From UBA2334 sp964396895 (GTDB taxonomy: Bacteria > Pseudomonadota > Gammaproteobacteria > Burkholderiales > Burkholderiaceae_C): a DNA stretch of 64,000 bases. The notes under the pieces are model-generated. The model saw nothing but the letters and a program-made list of their open reading frames with translations. It was not told the origin of the DNA and did not search any database. Within the stretch, counting starts at the first letter, position 1. Each line of letters begins with the position of its first letter. Location of the stretch: assembly GCA_964396895.1 (NCBI GenBank), contig CAYNGJ010000005.1, positions 1 through 64,000 of the forward strand, given 5' to 3'. Positions 41,907 through 49,672 of this stretch are shown here, one piece after another. The translations under genes were made by a program, and so were the position numbers.

Positions 41907-42788
41907 ATGCGCATACCGTTCACCAAAATGCAGGGCGCGGGCAACGACTTTGTGGTGCTCGACGAGACCGCCCACCGCTGGGGCCTGACCACCGCCCACT
42001 ACCGCTTCTTGGCCGACCGCCACTTTGGTGTGGGGGCCGACCAGATTTTGACCGTCCGCCCCGCGCCTGGCCCGGAGGCAGATTTTGAATACCTCATCCA
42101 CAACGCCGATGGCGGTGAGGTAGAGCACTGTGGCAATGGCGCGCGCTGCTTTGTGCGCTTTGTGCGCGAGCAAGGCCTGACCGACCAAGCGGTGGTGCGC
42201 GTCAAGGTCACACACGGTGTCATCGAGCTGCGCATGAACGACGATGGCCGGGTGACGGTGGACATGGGCGCACCCGTGTTTGACCACGCCCGCATCCCGT
42301 TTGTGGCCGACGGCCTGACGCCCGAGCCCACAAAAAATTGGCAAAAATGGCCTCTGGCGCTTGCTGGAATTGATGAGTCAGCTCTTGTTTCCGTTTTGTC
42401 CATGGGCAACCCGCATGCGGTGTGCCTGGTGGCCGACGTGGACACTGCGCCGGTGGCCAGCGTGGGCCCCCTGATCGAGTCGCACCCCGCGTTTCCCAAC
42501 CGCGTGAACGCCGGTTTCATGCAGGTGCTGAACCCGGCGCATGTGCGCCTGCGCGTGTATGAGCGCGGGGCGGGCGAGACCCTGGCGTGTGGCACGGGTG
42601 CCTGCGCGGCCGTGGTGGCGGGCATTCGCTGGGGGCTGCTGAAAGGCCCGGTGGACGTGGACACCCACGGTGGCCGCCTCACCATCGATTGGGCCATGGA
42701 TGGCCCGGCAGGCTTGCTGGCCCCGGTGCTGATGACCGGACCGGCCACCACTGTGTTTCGCGGCGACATTGAACTGCCCGCACTGTGA
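41907..42788 (+). CDS. dapF: Diaminopimelate epimerase
   Basis: A 293-residue epimerase of lysine and peptidoglycan synthesis that interconverts LL- and meso-diaminopimelate. The two catalytic Cys are in EHCGNGARCF and LACGTGACAA. MQGAGNDFVVLD at the N-terminus, MGNPHAVC and VYERGAGETLACGTGA are conserved. A repeat copy (42331-42400) encodes about residues 142-165 (NWQKWPLALAGIDES), a low-GC insert between conserved blocks. ATG 41907 is chosen. Next gene DUF484 begins 31 bases after its stop. Confidence 0.93.
   Translation: MRIPFTKMQGAGNDFVVLDETAHRWGLTTAHYRFLADRHFGVGADQILTVRPAPGPEADFEYLIHNADGGEVEHCGNGARCFVRFVREQGLTDQAVVRVKVTHGVIELRMNDDGRVTVDMGAPVFDHARIPFVADGLTPEPTKNWQKWPLALAGIDESALVSVLSMGNPHAVCLVADVDTAPVASVGPLIESHPAFPNRVNAGFMQVLNPAHVRLRVYERGAGETLACGTGACAAVVAGIRWGLLKGPVDVDTHGGRLTIDWAMDGPAGLLAPVLMTGPATTVFRGDIELPAL
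42331..42400 (+). repeat. AT-rich interspersed repeat, copy 7, inside dapF
   Basis: Forward copy: CAAAAATGGCCTCTGGCGCT, TGCTGGAATTGATG, AGTCAGCTCTTG. It is translated in frame as NWQKWPLALAGIDESALVS, in a variable loop before MGNPH. Confidence 0.7.
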
Positions 42789-42819
42789 ACCCTTTGAACC
42801 CAATGGACCACCCCCCGCC

Positions 42820-43524
42820 ATGACCGTTTCCACCCCGCCGAGCGACCAGGCTTTGTCACCCATCACGGAAGACGACATCGCCAACTACCTGCTGCAGACC
42901 CCCGACTTTTTCGAGCGCCATGCGGAAGTGCTGGCCAGTGTACAGCTCAGCAGCCCCCATGGCGGGCGTGCCGTCAGCCTGCAGGAACGCCAGGCCGAGA
43001 TGCTGCGCGAAAAAATCCGGGCGCTTGAGCACAAAACAGCGGAGCTGATTCGCCACGGCCATGACAACATGGCCATCAGCGACAAACTCCAGGGCTGGAC
43101 TTTTGGCTTGCTCAAGGCCGTGGACCCCGGCCAGTTGCCCGACATCTTGGCCCGCGACCTGGAGCTGTGTTTTGCCATGCCCCAGGCCGCGGTGCGGGTG
43201 TGGGGCGCAGACCCCGCCTGGACCGGTCAGCCGTTTGCCCAGGGGTGCAGCGAGGACGTGCGCAGCTTTGCCTCGTCACTCACCCAGCCTTACTGCGGAC
43301 CCAACCCAGGTCTGGAGGCCGCCGGGTGGTTGGCCGACCCCGCCAGCGTGCGCTCGCTGGCGCTGATTGCGCTGCGCGAAGAGCCAGGCGCCAAGGCCTT
43401 TGGCCTGCTGGTGTTGGGCTCACCCGATCTGCAACGCTTCCAGGTGGACATGGGCACCGACTTCTTGGAGCGCATCGGCGAACTCGCCAGCGCGGCGCTC
43501 AGTCGCCTGCGCACACCCGCCTGA
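42820..43524 (+). CDS. DUF484 family protein
   Basis: A 234-residue protein with the DUF484 layout: the N-terminal DDIANYLLQTPDFFERHAEVL, a helical linker (ERQAEMLREKIRALEHKTAEL) and a GAF-like C-terminal domain with RSLALIALREE and FGLLVLGSPD. DUF484 genes lie between dapF and xerC in many proteobacteria, as here, which suggests a link with recombination or cell division. The molecular role is not known. ATG 42820 is the first ATG after the dapF stop. It is co-transcribed with dapF and xerC. Confidence 0.85.
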   Translation: MTVSTPPSDQALSPITEDDIANYLLQTPDFFERHAEVLASVQLSSPHGGRAVSLQERQAEMLREKIRALEHKTAELIRHGHDNMAISDKLQGWTFGLLKAVDPGQLPDILARDLELCFAMPQAAVRVWGADPAWTGQPFAQGCSEDVRSFASSLTQPYCGPNPGLEAAGWLADPASVRSLALIALREEPGAKAFGLLVLGSPDLQRFQVDMGTDFLERIGELASAALSRLRTPA

Positions 43525-43547
43525 ACGGTCCGCGAGGCGGCCTGGCC

Positions 43548-44642
43548 ATGGACCGCACGCCCGCGTCGGCCGAGCTTGGTGCACTGTCACCGGCCGACGC
43601 CGAGCTGGTCCAACGCTACCTGACCCATGTCGCGGTGGAAAAACGCCTGTCCGAGCGCACGGTGGTGCTGTACACAGCCGACCTGTCCAAACTGGCCGCC
43701 TTGGCGCGCTCGGCGGGCTTGGGGTTGACCGAGGTGCACCCGCACCAGGTGCGCCGCTGGGTGGCGCACATGCATTCGGGCGGCCGCTCGGCACGGGGCA
43801 TTGCGCTGGTGTTGTCGGGCTGGCGGGGGTTTTACGGGTGGTTGTGCCGCCAGGGGCTGATGCCCCACCACCCCTTGCAAGGCGTGCGTGCCCCCAAAGC
43901 CCCCAAGCCTTTGCCCAAGGCCCTGGCCGTGGACCAGGCCATGCAACTGGCCAACCATGTGCCGGTATCGGCACACCCCGTGCAGGCGGCCAGGGACCGC
44001 TGCCTGGTGGAACTGCTGTATGGCTCTGGCCTGCGCCTGGGGGAACTGTTGGGCTTGGACGTGGACGCCCGCCCACCCGCCAAGGGTTGGGTGGACGTGC
44101 AGGCCGCAGAGGTGCATGTGCTGGGCAAGGGGGGCAAACGCCGCACGGTGCCCGTGGGCACTGCCGCCCTGCAGGCCCTGGCCCAGTGGCAGGTGTTGCG
44201 CGGTCAGTGGGTGGCCGCCGAGGCGTTGGGGCAAGCCGATGGCGATGGGGGCGTGTGGGCCGATGGGCAGCGTGCCTTGTTCATCAGCAGCCGGGGGCGC
44301 AGGCTGTCACCCCAGGCAGCGCGCCTGGCCTTGCGCGCACTGTCCTTGCAGGCGGGGCTGACCACGCCGGTGCATCCCCACATGCTGCGCCATTCGTTTG
44401 CCAGCCATGTGCTGCAGTCCAGCGGGGATTTGCGGGCGGTGCAGGAGTTGCTGGGCCACGCCAACATCAGCACCACGCAGGTGTACACCCGGCTGGATTT
44501 TCAGCACCTGGCCAAGGCCTACGACGCGGCCCATCCCCGCGCCCAACGGGTCACGCCGACCACCGGTCGCGGCCAAGACACTGCCAACGGTGAGGGCATC
44601 CCCGCAGCCGTCGAAGTGCCGGGCCAGCCTGGCAAGGCATGA
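43548..44642 (+). CDS. xerC: Tyrosine recombinase XerC
   Basis: Tyrosine recombinase of 364 residues that resolves chromosome dimers at dif with XerD. The SAM-like core-binding domain spans about 15-110. The catalytic set is visible: Arg in GSGLRLGELL, Lys in VLGKGGKRRTVP, His and Arg in HPHMLRHSFASH, His in ELLGHANISTTQ and the nucleophile Tyr in VYTRLDF. An insertion of about 25 residues lies between the Lys and His motifs (EALGQADGDGGVWADG), not usual for XerC. ATG 43548 follows the DUF484 stop by 23 bases. Confidence 0.92.
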   Translation: MDRTPASAELGALSPADAELVQRYLTHVAVEKRLSERTVVLYTADLSKLAALARSAGLGLTEVHPHQVRRWVAHMHSGGRSARGIALVLSGWRGFYGWLCRQGLMPHHPLQGVRAPKAPKPLPKALAVDQAMQLANHVPVSAHPVQAARDRCLVELLYGSGLRLGELLGLDVDARPPAKGWVDVQAAEVHVLGKGGKRRTVPVGTAALQALAQWQVLRGQWVAAEALGQADGDGGVWADGQRALFISSRGRRLSPQAARLALRALSLQAGLTTPVHPHMLRHSFASHVLQSSGDLRAVQELLGHANISTTQVYTRLDFQHLAKAYDAAHPRAQRVTPTTGRGQDTANGEGIPAAVEVPGQPGKA

Positions 44643-44766
44643 TGCGCAACCTGTGGCGTGGGGCGTACCATGGTCAGCCCGGGTATGACCCGATGCGCCA
44701 TGGCAGCGGTCCACGCAGAATGGGTGGACGAACCCCCACCCGTATTTTTTTGAAGAGGTGACTCCC

Positions 44767-45300
44767 ATGAACCAGCATGTATCCTTCCGCGCCAGCCTGT
44801 GGGCGCTGGCTTTGTCCGGGGCCGTGACCGCCCACGCGGCCAGTCCGGTCGCTCCGTCGCTGGGCACCGCCCTGTCGGCCGCTGCCGCGCCCGCACCCAA
44901 CGTGTCGCCGTTCCCGGCGCCGGTGGCCGCCGTGGCGGCGCAAGGCCCCATCAAGGTGGTCTACCACATGAGCGAAGGCATTCCGCAGGCTTCGCGTGCC
45001 ATCAACAACATCCGCAACCACCTGGCCGCGGACCCAACCGCCAAAATTGTGGTGGTCACCCACGGCCTGGGCATTGACTTCTTGCTGGATGGCGCGGTCA
45101 ACCAAATGGAGCAGCCCTTTGCCGGTGCCGTGGCCGACCTGGCGGCCAAGGGTGTGGAATTCCGCGTGTGCAACAACACGCTGGTGTCCCGCAAGATTGA
45201 CCCCTCCAAGGTCATGATGGAGGCCAAGGTGGTGCCCTCCGGCGTGGCCGAAACCGCACGTTTGCAGGCGCGCGAAGGGTTTGTGTACCTGCGCCCCTGA
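44767..45300 (+). CDS. DsrE/DsrF-like periplasmic protein
   Basis: A 177-residue protein with a signal peptide (1-27, LALSGAVTAHA) and an Ala/Pro-rich spacer (30-60). The DsrE-like domain follows: IKVVYHMSEG, then AINNIRNHLAADPTAKIVVVTHG, and EFRVCNNTLVSR with a conserved Cys that could carry sulfur. DsrE-family proteins act in sulfur transfer, but periplasmic members are of unknown function. GAGGTG lies seven bases before ATG 44767. It is convergent with the DUF1841 gene. Confidence 0.75.
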   Translation: MNQHVSFRASLWALALSGAVTAHAASPVAPSLGTALSAAAAPAPNVSPFPAPVAAVAAQGPIKVVYHMSEGIPQASRAINNIRNHLAADPTAKIVVVTHGLGIDFLLDGAVNQMEQPFAGAVADLAAKGVEFRVCNNTLVSRKIDPSKVMMEAKVVPSGVAETARLQAREGFVYLRP

Positions 45301-45327
45301 GCGCGTTGACGGTTGGCCGGGCGGGTG

Positions 45328-45762
45328 TCAGTCGCACGTGGCGCGGCGGCGCAGCTCGTCCAGGTAGGCGTTGCCGTCGGGCGGTCGGCCCGAACGCTGG
45401 CTTTCCCACACCATGCGCCCCAGGCTGTCCATGGCCGCGTGGTGGGCCTGGTGCAAGGAGTCCAGTCGGGCGGCCAGCAACTCCACCGCCTGGCGCACGC
45501 CAGGGGGTTGGTCGATGGAGCACTGTTCACTCACGCTCAGGTGCATGGACAGGTGCAAAAACGGGTTCAGCTCGGTGTTGCCGGGTTGCGCCATGTCGCG
45601 CAGGGCCTGGTCCACGTCGGCCAGGGCGGTGTGGAATTCGGGGTGCTCATCGATCCACTGGCCGCTGAGCACCTCAATGGCCTCCATGGGCTCGCCACTG
45701 CGCTGCTTGCGGTACACGTCACAGAAGAAGCGGCGAACATCGGCTTGGCTGGGGTTGAACAT
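45328..45762 (-). CDS. DUF1841 protein
   Basis: A 144-residue protein of the DUF1841 family: the N-terminal FNPSQADVRRFFCDVYRKQ, the central IEVLSGQWIDEHPEFH and NPFLHLSMHLSVSEQCSID, and the C-terminal ESQRSGRPPDGNAYLDELRRR are its recognisable blocks. Function is unknown. ATG 45762 gives the family's N-terminus; the upstream frame runs into the repeat. A repeat copy (45770-45832) forms its 5' untranslated region. Confidence 0.85.
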   Translation of the reverse strand: MFNPSQADVRRFFCDVYRKQRSGEPMEAIEVLSGQWIDEHPEFHTALADVDQALRDMAQPGNTELNPFLHLSMHLSVSEQCSIDQPPGVRQAVELLAARLDSLHQAHHAAMDSLGRMVWESQRSGRPPDGNAYLDELRRRATCD

Positions 45763-45769
45763 GGCTGAA

Positions 45770-45832
45770 TGTTGTGATAGCAAAGAATGATTGACAGATA
45801 AGCGCTGGAGTGCTTTTTGATTCAATTTTAAT
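45770..45832 (-). repeat. AT-rich interspersed repeat, copy 8, before DUF1841 gene
   Basis: Reverse copy: TTGTGATAGCAAAGAATGAT, then AGATAAGCGCTGGAGTGC, then TTTTTGATTCAATTTT. It lies between the DUF1841 start and the ParA gene promoter region, which are divergent, so it may influence both. Confidence 0.8.
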
Positions 45833-45941
45833 GCGAAAAGCAGTCCCGCAGCCTGACACACGGCCTTGCTAACATGCACCGAAACCCGGGGCGGCCCGCA
45901 CACGGGTGTGCGGGTGCCGGGGGCTGTTTGTGGAGTTCACC

Positions 45942-46565
45942 ATGCCCGTCATTGTCGTTGCCAATCCCAAGGGGGGTGCAGGCAAGTCCACCCTGTCCAC
46001 CCAGTTGGCCGGGTACCTGGCCAACCAAGGCCACGCGGTCATGCTGGGGGACATGGACAGGCAACAGTCTTCTCGCCTCTGGCTGGGTTTGCGCCCTGCG
46101 GACGCCGCGCCCATCCGCGGCTGGGACATGACGGGGGAGGACGGGGTCAAGCCCCCCAAGGGAACCACCCATGTGGTGGTTGACACGCCCGCCGGTCTGC
46201 GTGGCAAAAAGCTCAGCAGCGTGCTGCGGGTGGCGCACCGGGTGCTGGTGCCTTTGCAAGCCAGCGTGTTCGACCTGCACGCCACCCGCGACTTTTTGGC
46301 CGAATTGGCCGAGCACAAACACAGTGGCCGTGCGCAGGTGGGCATTGTGGGCATGCGGATGGATGTGCGCACCATCGCCGCCGACCGGCTGCGCGCGTTT
46401 GTCGAGGCCACCGGCCTGCCAGTGCTGGGCCATTTGCGCAACACCCAGAACTATGTGCACCTGGCCGCCCAGGGGCTGAGCCTGTTCGACGTCGCCGCCC
46501 CCCGCGTGGCGCGCGACCTGGCGCAGTGGGAGGGCATTTGCCACTGGGTGGACGCCGCCGCCTGA
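45942..46565 (+). CDS. ParA-family ATPase
   Basis: A 207-residue P-loop ATPase of the ParA/Mrp type. The deviant Walker A is KGGAGKST at 10-17 (NPKGGAGKST). Walker A' and switch regions follow: LLGDMDRQQSS (about 34-44) and VVVDTPAGL (about 85-93). It lacks a ParB partner in the neighbourhood. Orphan ParA proteins may position complexes in the cell. ATG 45942 follows GGAG by nine bases. A DUF1841 gene is divergent upstream; the MaoC gene is 62 bases downstream. Confidence 0.85.
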   Translation: MPVIVVANPKGGAGKSTLSTQLAGYLANQGHAVMLGDMDRQQSSRLWLGLRPADAAPIRGWDMTGEDGVKPPKGTTHVVVDTPAGLRGKKLSSVLRVAHRVLVPLQASVFDLHATRDFLAELAEHKHSGRAQVGIVGMRMDVRTIAADRLRAFVEATGLPVLGHLRNTQNYVHLAAQGLSLFDVAAPRVARDLAQWEGICHWVDAAA

Positions 46566-46627
46566 GTGGACTCCCCTTGTCGCCTGCATGACCTTGGTGG
46601 CCGGTGGTTCGCGCCACCATGCAGGCC

Positions 46628-47083
46628 ATGAAAACATTTGACACCCTCAGCGAACTCGAAGGCCTGGTGGGCCAGACGGTGACCGTGAGCGACTGGGTCA
46701 CCATCACCCAGGCGCAAATTGACCTGTTTGCCCAGGCCACCGGCGACCACCAATGGATACACACCGATCCGCAGCGTGCGGCCCAGGGGCCGTTCGGCAC
46801 CGCCATTGCCCACGGTTTTCTGACGCTGTCGTTGATGCCACAGTTTTTCGAGTCGGCCATGACCATCACCCACTCCAGCATGGGGGTCAATGCGGGCTTG
46901 AACAAGGTCAGGTTCACGGCACCGGTGCCCGTCAACAGCCGGTTGCGGGCCCATTTCAAGCTGCTGGCCTTCGATTGGCTGGAGGCCGGTGCCTGTCAGA
47001 TGGTCTGGGGCATGACCGTGGAGCGCGAGGGCCATGACAAGCCCGTGTGCGTGGCCGAATCGCTGGTCAGGCGTTACCCCTGA
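46628..47083 (+). CDS. MaoC-family dehydratase
   Basis: A 151-residue hotdog protein of the MaoC family. The hydratase motif is seen in ATGDHQWIHTDP (about 43-54), which contains the catalytic Asp and His pair, followed by FGTAIAHGFLTLSL and NAGLNKVRFTAPVPV. It probably acts as an (R)-specific enoyl-CoA hydratase or a related dehydratase. ATG 46628 is preferred, as it gives MKTFDTLSELEG; ATG 46619 is in frame and nine bases earlier. It converges on trmL. Confidence 0.85.
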   Translation: MKTFDTLSELEGLVGQTVTVSDWVTITQAQIDLFAQATGDHQWIHTDPQRAAQGPFGTAIAHGFLTLSLMPQFFESAMTITHSSMGVNAGLNKVRFTAPVPVNSRLRAHFKLLAFDWLEAGACQMVWGMTVEREGHDKPVCVAESLVRRYP

Positions 47084-47104
47084 GCGAATCCGTGCGGTGA
47101 GGGT

Positions 47105-47575
47105 TCAGCTGGCGCCACCAAAGCCCAGTTGACGCCAGGCCTCGTAGGTGGTCACGGCCACGGCATTGGACAGGTTCAAGCTGCGCTGGCCTGGGCGCAT
47201 GGGCAGGCGCAGCCACTGTGCGCTGGGAATCTGCAGCCGGATGTCAGCGGGCAGGCCCTGGGTTTCCGAACCGAACACCAGCCAGTCACCAGCCTGAAAC
47301 GCCACGTCGTGCACCCGGCGGGTGCCTTTGGTCGTCAGGGCGAACAGCCTGTCTGCCAGGGGCCGTTGGCTGGCCAGGAACGCTTCCCAGCTGGCATGGC
47401 GTTGCACGTCGGCGTACTCGTGGTAGTCCAGTCCGGCGCGGCGCATGTGCTTGTCATCCATGGAAAAGCCCAAGGGCTCGACCAAGTGGAGTGCGCAGCC
47501 CGTGTTGGCGCACAGGCGGATGACGTTGCCCGTGTTGGGCGGAATTTCAGGGTGAACCAGAACGATGTTGAGCAT
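47105..47575 (-). CDS. trmL: tRNA (cytidine/uridine-34-2'-O)-methyltransferase TrmL
   Basis: A 156-residue SPOUT methyltransferase that modifies the wobble base of tRNA-Leu. All three SPOUT motifs are present: PPNTGNVIRLCANTG (about 12-26), VFGSETQGLP (about 102-111) and SLNLSNAVAVTTYEAWRQLG near the C-terminus, which forms the trefoil knot and SAM site. ATG 47575 is the expected start. It ends 22 bases from the convergent MaoC gene. Confidence 0.93.
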   Translation of the reverse strand: MLNIVLVHPEIPPNTGNVIRLCANTGCALHLVEPLGFSMDDKHMRRAGLDYHEYADVQRHASWEAFLASQRPLADRLFALTTKGTRRVHDVAFQAGDWLVFGSETQGLPADIRLQIPSAQWLRLPMRPGQRSLNLSNAVAVTTYEAWRQLGFGGAS

Positions 47576-47663
47576 GGCGGTGGCGGTGAACAGTGCCGCG
47601 ATTGTCGGGCCTGCGCAGGCCGCTGCCGCACCGCTGCGGCATGGCGGGGATTGAGGCGGCCAG

Positions 47664-48452
47664 TCAGTCCCCTGGCGGCGGGGTGCGGGCCAGCACCAGC
47701 GCGTCCACCCGCGCCACGCCTGCACGCCGCAGCGCCAGTGCTGCCGCGTGCAGCGTGGCACCGGTGGTCATGATGTCGTCCACCAGCAGCACCGAGCGGT
47801 TGGCCAGCGCTGCCTGCGCGTGGGCGGCGGTGGCAAAGGCGGTGCGCAGGTTGTGCTGGCGCTCGGCGCGGCCAAGCTGGTGCTGGGCAGGGGTGTCGGC
47901 CAGTTTCAGCAGCCAGTCGCTGCGGGCTTTGTGGGGCTGGTCGCGCGTGAGCGCCTGTGTCAGCGCCCAAGCCTGGTTGTAGCCCCGTTCGCCCAGGCGG
48001 TGCAGGGCCAAGGGAATGGGCAGGCACCAATCGGCCTGGGCAAGGCAATCGGCCGCGCCAGGGGCCTGACGCAGGGCTTGGGCAAACCCACCGGCCCAGG
48101 CCAGGTCGCCTTGGAACTTGAAGCGGTGGATCAGTCTGTCCCAGGGGTAGGCATAGTCCCACGCGGCCACGCAGCGGTTGAGTGGGGGTGGGTCAAGGGT
48201 GCACGCGCCGCAGACCAAGGGGGTGCTGATCTGCGCGCAGTCGCCGACGGCCCCCAACGGGATGGCTGGCAGCGGCAAGGCCAGTGCACAGGTGTGGCAG
48301 CGGTGGACGGTGGAGGTGAACTGGGCCACACAGTCGGCACACACCGCTTGCCCGGCGGGGACGGATGGCCATTGCCCGCACACCTCACAGCGGGTGGGCA
48401 GGCCAAGGTGCGTCAGCACACCGAATGGGCTGGGCCAGCGTCGGAAAAGCAT
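47664..48452 (-). CDS. ComF family phosphoribosyltransferase-like protein
   Basis: A 262-residue ComF protein, a helper of DNA uptake in naturally competent bacteria. The N-terminal part (15-85) has Cys pairs of a zinc ribbon (CEVCGQWPSV, AVCADC, HRCHTCALAL, VCGACTL). The C-terminal phosphoribosyltransferase-like fold has the PRPP-type motif LLVDDIMTTGATL (about 225-237). Function in competence is inferred by family. It is divergent from the BioC-like gene, 23 bases away. Confidence 0.85.
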   Translation of the reverse strand: MLFRRWPSPFGVLTHLGLPTRCEVCGQWPSVPAGQAVCADCVAQFTSTVHRCHTCALALPLPAIPLGAVGDCAQISTPLVCGACTLDPPPLNRCVAAWDYAYPWDRLIHRFKFQGDLAWAGGFAQALRQAPGAADCLAQADWCLPIPLALHRLGERGYNQAWALTQALTRDQPHKARSDWLLKLADTPAQHQLGRAERQHNLRTAFATAAHAQAALANRSVLLVDDIMTTGATLHAAALALRRAGVARVDALVLARTPPPGD

Positions 48453-48475
48453 GGGTCACTATACTGCCGCGAACC

Positions 48476-49441
48476 ATGGTCATCCCGTCTCCCATCGCAC
48501 CCGCCGCGCCTGCAAGGGTTGCGGCGTTGTCCTCGCCTGCGGAGTTGCCCGTGCCCGGAATGGACCCGGTGGCTGCGCTGCGCTGGGCCCAACGACCGTC
48601 ACCGGCAAGCCCCTGGTTGCACGAGGAAGTGGGTTCGCGCATGGCCGAACGGCTGCAGTGGATCAAGCAGCGCCCCACGAGCTGGCTCGATTGGGAGCCC
48701 GTCGTGGGCGGCGTGGCCGCGCACCACGCGGTGCGCCAAGTGCTGCCGGATGCCAAGCGGTTGGTGGCCTCCGCGCACGCTGAAACGGCATTGGCCGCCA
48801 TTGACGGCGCGTCATCGGCCGGGCAGTCCTGGTGGACCCGGCTGCGAGGGCGTGCGCCCACCATCGCCTCAGCGGACAGCCGCGTGGGCCTGGTCTGGGC
48901 GAACATGGGGCTGCACACCAGCCACTTGCCACAAACCCTGTTGCAGCGCTGGCACCAGCACCTGGAGATCGACGGTTTCGTCATGTTTTCCTGCCTGGGA
49001 CCGGACTCGTTGCAGGAGTTGTCCGCGGTGTATGCCCAGATGGGGTGGCCTGCTCCCAGTCACCCTTTCACAGACATGCACGATTGGGGCGACATGCTGG
49101 TGCAGACCGGCTTCGCGGAGCCGGTGATGGACGCCGAAACCATCACATTGACCTATGGCAGCGTGGCCACCCTGCTGGCCGATTTGCGTGCGATGGGGCG
49201 CAATCTGCATGTGCAGCGTGGCGCCGTCACCCGGACGCGCGGGTGGCTGTCGCAGCTGCACGAGGCCTTGTGCACGCACCTGCCCAAAACGCCAGAAGGG
49301 CACATGCGCCTGAGTTTCGAGGTGGTGTATGGCCATGCTTACAAGCCCTCACCACGCCCGAAAGTGGCGGCCACCAGCACGGTCAGTTTGGGAGACATGC
49401 GCGACATGCTGGGTGCGCCCAGGCCAATGGTCAAGCCTTGA
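48476..49441 (+). CDS. BioC-like methyltransferase homologue
   Basis: A 321-residue protein resembling the BioC/SAM-methyltransferase family of biotin synthesis. The C-terminal half retains the pattern LVWANMGLHTSHLPQTLLQRWH and DGFVMFSCLGPDSLQELSAVY, plus FTDMHDWGDMLVQTGFAEPVMD, as in malonyl-CoA O-methyltransferases. The usual glycine-rich SAM motif is replaced by WLDWEPVVGGVAAHHAV, which has no GxGxG, so catalytic activity is doubtful. No bio gene is nearby. ATG 48476 is used; an internal ATG at 48560 is an alternative. Confidence 0.65.
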   Translation: MVIPSPIAPAAPARVAALSSPAELPVPGMDPVAALRWAQRPSPASPWLHEEVGSRMAERLQWIKQRPTSWLDWEPVVGGVAAHHAVRQVLPDAKRLVASAHAETALAAIDGASSAGQSWWTRLRGRAPTIASADSRVGLVWANMGLHTSHLPQTLLQRWHQHLEIDGFVMFSCLGPDSLQELSAVYAQMGWPAPSHPFTDMHDWGDMLVQTGFAEPVMDAETITLTYGSVATLLADLRAMGRNLHVQRGAVTRTRGWLSQLHEALCTHLPKTPEGHMRLSFEVVYGHAYKPSPRPKVAATSTVSLGDMRDMLGAPRPMVKP

Positions 49442-49445
49442 AGCG

Positions 49446-49464
49446 CGGGGGTAACTCCCCCGCC
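49446..49464. terminator. GC hairpin after BioC-like gene
   Basis: GCGGGGG and CCCCCGC pair with loop TAACT just after the stop codon. There is no T-run, so termination is uncertain. Confidence 0.4.
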
Positions 49465-49502
49465 AGACCTCAGGAAATGGGGCTGCATTTCCCTCGCTAC
49501 AA

Positions 49503-49516
49503 TTGACATAAATCAA
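49503..49516. promoter_or_regulatory. FNR/DNR-type box, upstream of coxB, distal
   Basis: TTGAC-ATAA-ATCAA is a perfect FNR-type inverted repeat, 170 bases before the predicted coxB start. The DNR variant has TTGAC in the first half-site. Confidence 0.65.
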
Positions 49517-49632
49517 AGACGATTTTCGTTCTTTGGTGTCGTGCGCCCGCAGCTGGTTGGCGGGGGCGGCGCTGGGTGGGGTTTGAAGGGTTTTCCCCAT
49601 CGGAGAACTAAAAAATTTTGGTGTAATTGGCA

Positions 49633-49646
49633 TTGATATAAATCAA
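49633..49646. promoter_or_regulatory. FNR/ANR-type box, upstream of coxB, proximal
   Basis: TTGAT-ATAA-ATCAA is a perfect consensus FNR/ANR/CydR box, 27 bases before the predicted GTG start of coxB. A protein bound here would block transcription, suggesting repression of the oxidase when oxygen is scarce. Mode of control is inferred. Confidence 0.7.
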
Positions 49647-49672
49647 TGCTTATGTTTTTGAGGCGTAAAGAA

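Noticed and set aside
45942..46565. ParA as part of a plasmid partition system
   Set aside because: No parB gene or iterated parS-like site is nearby and the neighbours are chromosomal housekeeping genes.
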